A stretch of 10,616 nt of DNA from contig DQGZ01000027.1 of NCBI GenBank assembly GCA_003531345.1, positions 1 to 10,616 of the forward strand. The letters run 5' to 3'. The stretch is from Alphaproteobacteria bacterium (GTDB lineage Bacteria; Pseudomonadota; Alphaproteobacteria; Rickettsiales; UBA8987). A program made the position numbers and the translations under genes. Of this stretch, positions 6,723 to 10,616 are shown piece by piece. How positions within the stretch are numbered: position 1 is the stretch's first letter; each line of letters starts with the position of its first letter. The notes below the pieces were generated by a model, which was not told the origin of the DNA, did no database searches, and saw only the letters and a list, made by a program, of their open reading frames with translations.

Positions 6723-7760
6723 ATGAAATATAAAATATCCATTTTAGGTGCTAGCGGCTACACAGGTGTCGAACTTATAAGGCTGTTACTAACCCACAAA
6801 AATGCTGAGATAGTAAGCCTTGGCGCTGAAACTTCTGCAGGGAAGGATATTACCGAAATTTACCCGCATCTTGCATTTTACAAATTGCCAAAATTACAGA
6901 AGATAGAGGAAATAGATTACAATAATGCTGATGTTATTTTTCTTTGCCTGCCACACGGAACAACTCAGGAAATTGCCCTAAAACTTCCTAAAAACAAACT
7001 GATAATTGACCTTTCAGCAGATTTCAGGTTAGAAAACCCTGTGGATTACAAAACTTGGTACGAACATGAGCACAAAGCTATGGGTATCCAAAAAAATGCG
7101 GTTTATGCACTTACAGAGATAAAAAGAAAAGAAATAACCAAAGATAAATTCATTGCAAACCCAGGTTGTTACCCCACTTCAATTTTGCTGCCACTAATTC
7201 CTTTGCTGGAAAAAAATTTGATCGAGAAAACTGGTATAATCGCTGATTCAAAATCAGGCATTTCAGGCGCAGGAAGAAAGGCAAACCAAGCTAACTTACT
7301 TTCGGAACTGGCAAATAATTTTAAACCTTATGGTATTGCAGGGCACAGGCATATTGCGGAGATAGAGCAAGAGCTTTCACTTGCTGCTAAATCTAAAATG
7401 CAAATAACATTTACCCCGCAGGTTATTCCTGTCAGCAGAGGAATTTTGTCCTGTATCTATGTACAGAATGCTTTAGGTGTTACTACAGAAGAGCTAAAAA
7501 ATACCTTGGTTGAAAAATACAAAAATGAAAATTTTGTTTATATTGCCAAAAGTAATACTGTCCCCACCATTGCAGATGTTGCAACCACTAATAATTGTTA
7601 TATCAATATATTCGCAGATAGAATTAGTGGCAGGTCAATTATAATCTCAACCATTGATAATCTGGTTAAAGGGGCTTCTGGGCAGGCAGTGCAGAATATG
7701 AATGTTGCACTTGGATTAGATGAGACTTTAGGTTTAAAACATTCAGCAATTTTCCCATAA
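6723..7760 (+). CDS. argC: N-acetyl-gamma-glutamyl-phosphate reductase
   Basis: ArgC reduces N-acetylglutamyl-5-phosphate to N-acetylglutamate 5-semialdehyde with NADPH, the third step of arginine synthesis. I chose ATG at 6723 (345 residues); an in-frame GTG two codons earlier is possible but gives no better match. Neither has a Shine-Dalgarno sequence. The Rossmann motif is LGASGYTGVEL. The catalytic cysteine, residue 149 counted from this ATG, lies in ANPGCYPTS. The active-site histidine region is AGHRHIAEIEQEL. Other family marks are CLPHGTTQE, IDLSADFRL and SKSGISGAGRK. Length and motifs fit the long, type 1 form. The stop overlaps the trpA start by one base (TAATG), so the two genes should be translationally coupled. 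The gene follows a strong terminator, so its promoter probably lies within 6678-6722. Confidence 0.97.
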   Translation: MKYKISILGASGYTGVELIRLLLTHKNAEIVSLGAETSAGKDITEIYPHLAFYKLPKLQKIEEIDYNNADVIFLCLPHGTTQEIALKLPKNKLIIDLSADFRLENPVDYKTWYEHEHKAMGIQKNAVYALTEIKRKEITKDKFIANPGCYPTSILLPLIPLLEKNLIEKTGIIADSKSGISGAGRKANQANLLSELANNFKPYGIAGHRHIAEIEQELSLAAKSKMQITFTPQVIPVSRGILSCIYVQNALGVTTEELKNTLVEKYKNENFVYIAKSNTVPTIADVATTNNCYINIFADRISGRSIIISTIDNLVKGASGQAVQNMNVALGLDETLGLKHSAIFP

Positions 7761-8557
7761 TGGAAAGGTTAAATAAAATATTTTCAGAGCTCAAAGCCAA
7801 AAATAAAAAGGCTTTTGTCAGTTATATCATGGGTCATGACCCTGATGAAAAAACTTGTCTAAAAATACTTCATGGCTTTGTTGCTGAAGGCGTTGATATA
7901 CTTGAAATAGGACTGCCATTTTCAGATCCAATGGCCGAAGGACCAATAATTCAAAAAGCAGCGGAACGGGTTTTAGCGCAAAACGTAACTCAGAAAAAAA
8001 TTCTGGAGTTGGTGATAAGATTCCGTGAAAAAAATTCTGAGACACCAGTTATATTAATGGGCTACTTTAATCCGATATATCATTATGGTATTGAAAATTT
8101 TGTAGAAGAAAGCAAAGCCGCAGGCGCAGATGGTTTTATAATAGTTGACCTGCCGCCAGAAGAAGATAGTGAATTTGTAAAGCTAACTCAAACCTTTGGT
8201 CTTTCACTGATTAAACTGACCACCCCTACAACGGATAAAATAAGGGCAGAAAAAATACTAAAAACCTCATCAGGTTTTGTTTATCATGTATCAGTTGCTG
8301 GTGTTACTGGGCAAAAAGATGCAGACATAAAACAAGCGGAAGAAAAAGTTAAACTCATAAAATCAGTAAAAGACATACCAGTTTGTATTGGGTTTGGCAT
8401 TAAAACACCAGAGCAGGCAAAGGAAGCCGCAAAAATGGCAGATGGTGTTGTTATAGGCTCAGCTTTTGTAAAAATAATTGAAGAAAACCTCAGTAACACA
8501 CAAAAAATGGTTGAAAATTGTATTAACCTTGCCAAGTTTGTCAGAGATGTTCTATAA
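7760..8557 (+). CDS. trpA: Tryptophan synthase alpha subunit
   Basis: TrpA cleaves indole-3-glycerol phosphate to indole and glyceraldehyde 3-phosphate and passes indole to TrpB within the alpha2beta2 complex. The 265-residue TIM barrel is full length and, by manual comparison, keeps Salmonella-like numbering: Glu49 in LEIGLPFSDP, Tyr175 in GFVYHVSVAGVTG, Gly211 and Gly213 in GFGIKTPEQA, and the phosphate-binding loop GVVIGSAFV (229-237). Position 60, normally the catalytic Asp of an ADGP motif, is Glu here (MAEGP; codon GAA at 7937-7939), a conservative but notable change. The early loop reads YIMGHDPDE where YxTAGDPD is common. The gene is translationally coupled to argC, not to trpB, which is not in the window; trpB must be encoded elsewhere if the enzyme works normally. 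Confidence 0.96.
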   Translation: MERLNKIFSELKAKNKKAFVSYIMGHDPDEKTCLKILHGFVAEGVDILEIGLPFSDPMAEGPIIQKAAERVLAQNVTQKKILELVIRFREKNSETPVILMGYFNPIYHYGIENFVEESKAAGADGFIIVDLPPEEDSEFVKLTQTFGLSLIKLTTPTTDKIRAEKILKTSSGFVYHVSVAGVTGQKDADIKQAEEKVKLIKSVKDIPVCIGFGIKTPEQAKEAAKMADGVVIGSAFVKIIEENLSNTQKMVENCINLAKFVRDVL

Positions 8558-8597
8558 ATATAGCTTCTGCTATCCCTCATAATTGCCAAACCAATTT

Positions 8598-8602
8598 AGG
8601 AG
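8598..8602 (+). promoter_or_regulatory. Strong Shine-Dalgarno sequence of the methyltransferase gene
   Basis: AGGAG ends 5 bases before the ATG at 8608. It is the only strong Shine-Dalgarno match ahead of any gene start in this window and it fixes the start of the methyltransferase gene. Confidence 0.75.
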
Positions 8603-8607
8603 CACAG

Positions 8608-9663
8608 ATGAAAAAAGTTAAAAATGATATTGCTTTGGGTTGTGTGTCTTTTGTTATTGAGCAGTTATGCTTTGATAGGCTTAGCAGTAAAAAAAATAAT
8701 ACCCGCCTGCTTACAGAATTTGAATATTTGTTTTTCAGGGAAATAGTTAAATTAGTTAAGATGGCTTATAGGGAAGATGTATTCTCATTTAAGTTCAATA
8801 AAACTACATTTCAGTTCTTTGCGTTGCTTTTACTCAGTTACTTTAAACCAGAGAAGTTCCTTACCTTCCTTGATGCTTATGCCGTGGGTATGCCTTATTC
8901 AAAACATGCCAGAAGCAAATATTGCCAGAACCAGATAGAAAAAGCGAATGAGCCACTTAATCTAGTTTTTCTTGGCGCTGGGCTTGATATAAAATGGGTC
9001 AGTGCCTTTAACTATGATAAAGTTGCAAACAGGCTTATTCATAAAAATTCTCGTTCTGACGCCTTTGAGATAATATTGATAGATAACAGTGAAAAACAGA
9101 ATGAGATACTGAGGGAAGCATTTAAAAATATCTTTGGTGAGTTACCAGAAAATATAAAGATACAAACCTTAGACTTGAAATCAAGCAACTGGGCTAAAAA
9201 TCTGCCGCTTAATAATAAAATAAAAACCCGCTTCCATGCAAATGGTTTATTACCATATTTTAATGATGGTGAAACTATTGATGTTATAACCGAATGTTTT
9301 TCTTTAGATAATTCATACCAGTTTATATTTACCCTTCTGGTTGAAAGTAAAAATGTTCAGAAAATAACTTCGCAAAGCAGCGCCAGAAAAATTCAAGAAG
9401 AATCCTCTAACCAAGGTGAACAATTATTATTTTCTTTTGAAAATATTGATGAACTAAAAATTTTATTAAATAAAGCAAGTCAGAATATAAAAACTAAACT
9501 GGATATAACCGCAGAAAGTAATATTATTTTTGATGCAAAAGGGCTGGTAGAAGCTGGCAGAAAAGAAACATACATCTATACACAATCTGAAGTTGCAAAA
9601 CAATTATCTCAGGTAAATATTGAGCCAGAAGGTGAAGTTCTAGTATTTTTAAAAATGAATTAG
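8608..9663 (+). CDS. Putative SAM-dependent methyltransferase, leucine carboxyl methyltransferase (LCM)-like
   Basis: The 351-residue protein has the order of motifs of the LCM/PPM1 class I methyltransferase family. The SAM-binding loop is LVFLGAGLDIKW (119-130), comparable to the LGAGLDTR of that family. An acidic residue ends strand 2 at Asp159 (IILIDNSEKQ). TLDLKSSNWAKNLP (187-200) resembles the DLxxxxW element, and FHANGLLPYF (209-218) the AEGLLxY motif. The usual Glu there is Asn, and the usual Arg after GAGLD is Lys or absent, so it is a divergent member. An N-terminal helical region (about 1-110) and a Lys- and Ser-rich C-terminal part (about 250-351) are less conserved. No signal peptide is seen, so it should be cytoplasmic. 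The substrate is unknown; LCM-like bacterial enzymes methylate small molecules or secondary metabolites. It lies 50 bases after trpA with its own strong ribosome binding site. Confidence 0.72.
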   Translation: MKKVKNDIALGCVSFVIEQLCFDRLSSKKNNTRLLTEFEYLFFREIVKLVKMAYREDVFSFKFNKTTFQFFALLLLSYFKPEKFLTFLDAYAVGMPYSKHARSKYCQNQIEKANEPLNLVFLGAGLDIKWVSAFNYDKVANRLIHKNSRSDAFEIILIDNSEKQNEILREAFKNIFGELPENIKIQTLDLKSSNWAKNLPLNNKIKTRFHANGLLPYFNDGETIDVITECFSLDNSYQFIFTLLVESKNVQKITSQSSARKIQEESSNQGEQLLFSFENIDELKILLNKASQNIKTKLDITAESNIIFDAKGLVEAGRKETYIYTQSEVAKQLSQVNIEPEGEVLVFLKMN

Positions 9664-9740
9664 TAGGGTAATTATGCCTAATTTTAAGAGAATAATGCAT
9701 GTTCTCACCACTGCTGCAAGAATGCCTATATAGCTAATAA

Positions 9741-10496
9741 CTAATTTCTCGCTTCTTCAATTACCTGCTTGAATGCCTCATACCCAACAGCGCCTTTAAT
9801 AAGCTTGCCGTTAATTACAAAAGCTGGTGTACCACGAATTCCAAGCTGCTCAGCTATAGAGCGGTTTTCATTAATATGGTTTTGTACATCAGGGCCTGAC
9901 ATATCTGCCCTAACTGCATCTGCATTTATACCAAGATTGGCAACAACAGCCAGAGTCTGGTCAAGATTCTGAGGCTGTGCCTCTGTAACCTTTACATAAT
10001 ATTCAAGCCATTTTTCTGGTGCAATTCTTGACACAGCAGTTGAAACTTTTGCCTTAACATCTGAAAACTCACCAAGGATAGGTAGGTCTTTCATGACTAT
10101 TTTAAGGTTGCCATCTTCAGCAACTAAACGTGCAACATCAGGAACCGATTTTTTGCAATAACCACAGTTAAAATCATGAAAAATTACCATGGTAACATCA
10201 CCATCTTTATTTCCGCCGATTGGGTCTTTAGGAGATTTTTCTAACACATCACGCAACTTTGAAATGCTTTCCTCCGCCTTTCTTGATTCCTCCATTTCAC
10301 GTTTCATTTGCGCCCTTTGCAAGCCCTGAACTATAATTTCTGGGTTTTCTTCTATAAAAGAAGCTACAAGCTTGCCAACCTCATCCTTGCTTACGGAAGT
10401 AGATCCACCTTTCTTCTCAAGATAAAGGGCAGTAAAGGCAGAAGATGCAACAACAGCCAGAATGAATAATATAAGTGTAAGTAACCTTGATGCCAT
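9741..10496 (-). CDS. Membrane-anchored DsbA/ScsC-like thiol-disulfide oxidoreductase
   Basis: The 251-residue protein starts with an N-terminal hydrophobic helix (about 5-25) that lacks a clear signal-peptidase site, so it is probably anchored in the inner membrane facing the periplasm. Next comes a charged helical stretch (about 36-90) with FIEENPEIIVQGLQ, typical of ScsC-like and DsbA-like proteins of alphaproteobacteria, where it serves oligomerisation. The thioredoxin-fold domain carries the redox motif CGYC (Cys111, Cys114; FHDFNCGYCKKS) and the cis-proline loop RGTPAF (Pro224) facing it. A DsbA-type helical insertion lies between them. The likely role is disulfide formation or isomerisation in exported proteins; whether it oxidises or isomerises cannot be told from sequence. 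A weak AGG precedes the ATG. It is downstream of an unidentified minus-strand gene, 51 bases away, and convergent with the methyltransferase gene across 77 bases. Confidence 0.9.
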   Translation of the reverse strand: MASRLLTLILFILAVVASSAFTALYLEKKGGSTSVSKDEVGKLVASFIEENPEIIVQGLQRAQMKREMEESRKAEESISKLRDVLEKSPKDPIGGNKDGDVTMVIFHDFNCGYCKKSVPDVARLVAEDGNLKIVMKDLPILGEFSDVKAKVSTAVSRIAPEKWLEYYVKVTEAQPQNLDQTLAVVANLGINADAVRADMSGPDVQNHINENRSIAEQLGIRGTPAFVINGKLIKGAVGYEAFKQVIEEARN

Positions 10497-10547
10497 TTGA
10501 ACCTGTTTTTAGAGTTTTTGAGTTGTATGAGCAATATATAATATAAT

Positions 10548-10616
10548 TTATTTATCAAGCAAGCGGTCTAATTCATTTTTTAATTCAGTGAGTTTTATAA
10601 ATTCAGGTGATGCTTT
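10548..10616 (-). CDS. C-terminal end of an unidentified minus-strand gene (5' part outside window)
   Basis: The minus strand is open from the window edge to a TAA at 10548-10550, giving 22 residues rich in Lys, Glu and Leu (KASPEFIKLTELKNELDRLL, then Asp-Lys). The amphipathic spacing of Leu and charged residues looks like a terminal helix of a real protein, and the 51-base gap to the DsbA-like start would fit an operon. The fragment is too short to identify. Confidence 0.45.
   Translation of the reverse strand, partial: KASPEFIKLTELKNELDRLLDK

Noticed and set aside
8560..8573. Short hairpin ATAGC-TTCT-GCTAT after trpA
   Set aside because: The stem is only five base pairs, mostly A-T, with no following T-run; it is too weak to call a terminator.
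8284..8589. 101-codon minus-strand frame overlapping the trpA end
   Set aside because: It is antisense to conserved TrpA motifs, with no ribosome binding site or recognisable protein features.
9688..9706. Hairpin GAGAA...TTCTC with an ATGCAT palindrome in its loop, between the convergent methyltransferase and DsbA-like genes
   Set aside because: A five-bp stem with a nine-base loop and no T-run on either strand is below what I would call a terminator. It may be chance.
1..10616. Possible assignment to Rickettsiales because of AT richness and gene style
   Set aside because: Intact argC, trpA and asd are unusual for host-restricted Rickettsiales; only an AT-rich alphaproteobacterium can be supported.
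1..10616. Search for a defence island, CRISPR array, toxin-antitoxin pair, transposon or phage segment
   Set aside because: No regular direct repeats with spacers, no transposase or integrase, no terminal inverted repeats and no small toxin-like gene pair were seen; nearly all genes are core metabolic or envelope genes.

Overview
This window looks like a housekeeping stretch from an AT-rich alphaproteobacterium. The main support is a fused IspD-IspF protein, an arrangement known from Alphaproteobacteria and Epsilonproteobacteria. A dihydrouridine synthase of the DusB/NifR3 type sits beside it, and there is a membrane-anchored ScsC/DsbA-like thiol oxidoreductase. The base composition recalls Rickettsiales, but the arginine, tryptophan and aspartate-family biosynthetic genes argue against a strict intracellular parasite. 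I cannot place it more finely from the sequence alone.

Layout. Bases 1-920 hold the 3' end of mfd (transcription-repair coupling factor), converging on asd (933-1964, minus). A 50-bp gap separates asd from a divergent small membrane protein (2015-2317, plus). That gene converges on a two-gene minus-strand unit: dusB (2934-3980) followed by a small secreted four-cysteine protein (2355-2900). A 44-bp divergent gap leads to ispDF (4025-5173, plus). Next come an 83-bp spacer with overlapping inverted repeats and a lipoprotein (5257-6621) with about eight 23-residue repeats and a peptidoglycan-binding tail, closed by a clear intrinsic terminator at 6645-6677. A second plus-strand unit follows: argC and trpA, which overlap by one base, and a putative LCM-type methyltransferase (8608-9663). 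The right end carries the DsbA-like gene (9741-10496, minus) and the last 22 codons of an unidentified minus-strand gene running off the edge.

How the genes relate. Asd makes aspartate semialdehyde (for lysine, threonine, methionine and diaminopimelate), ArgC makes N-acetylglutamate semialdehyde (for arginine), and TrpA cleaves indole-glycerol phosphate. IspDF performs two steps of the MEP isoprenoid pathway. Mfd and DusB act on stalled RNA polymerase and tRNA. The envelope proteins are the repeat lipoprotein, the secreted cysteine protein, the three-segment membrane protein and the DsbA-like oxidoreductase.

Most of the window is ordinary core metabolism. The parts most worth a second look are the 23-residue-repeat lipoprotein, the Asp-to-Glu change at TrpA catalytic position 60, the competing inverted repeats before the lipoprotein gene, the unrecognised secreted four-cysteine protein, the divergent methyltransferase, and the near absence of Shine-Dalgarno sequences. 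I saw no tRNA, rRNA, CRISPR array, insertion sequence, phage gene or convincing new defence system. No gene-free stretch exceeds 300 bases.
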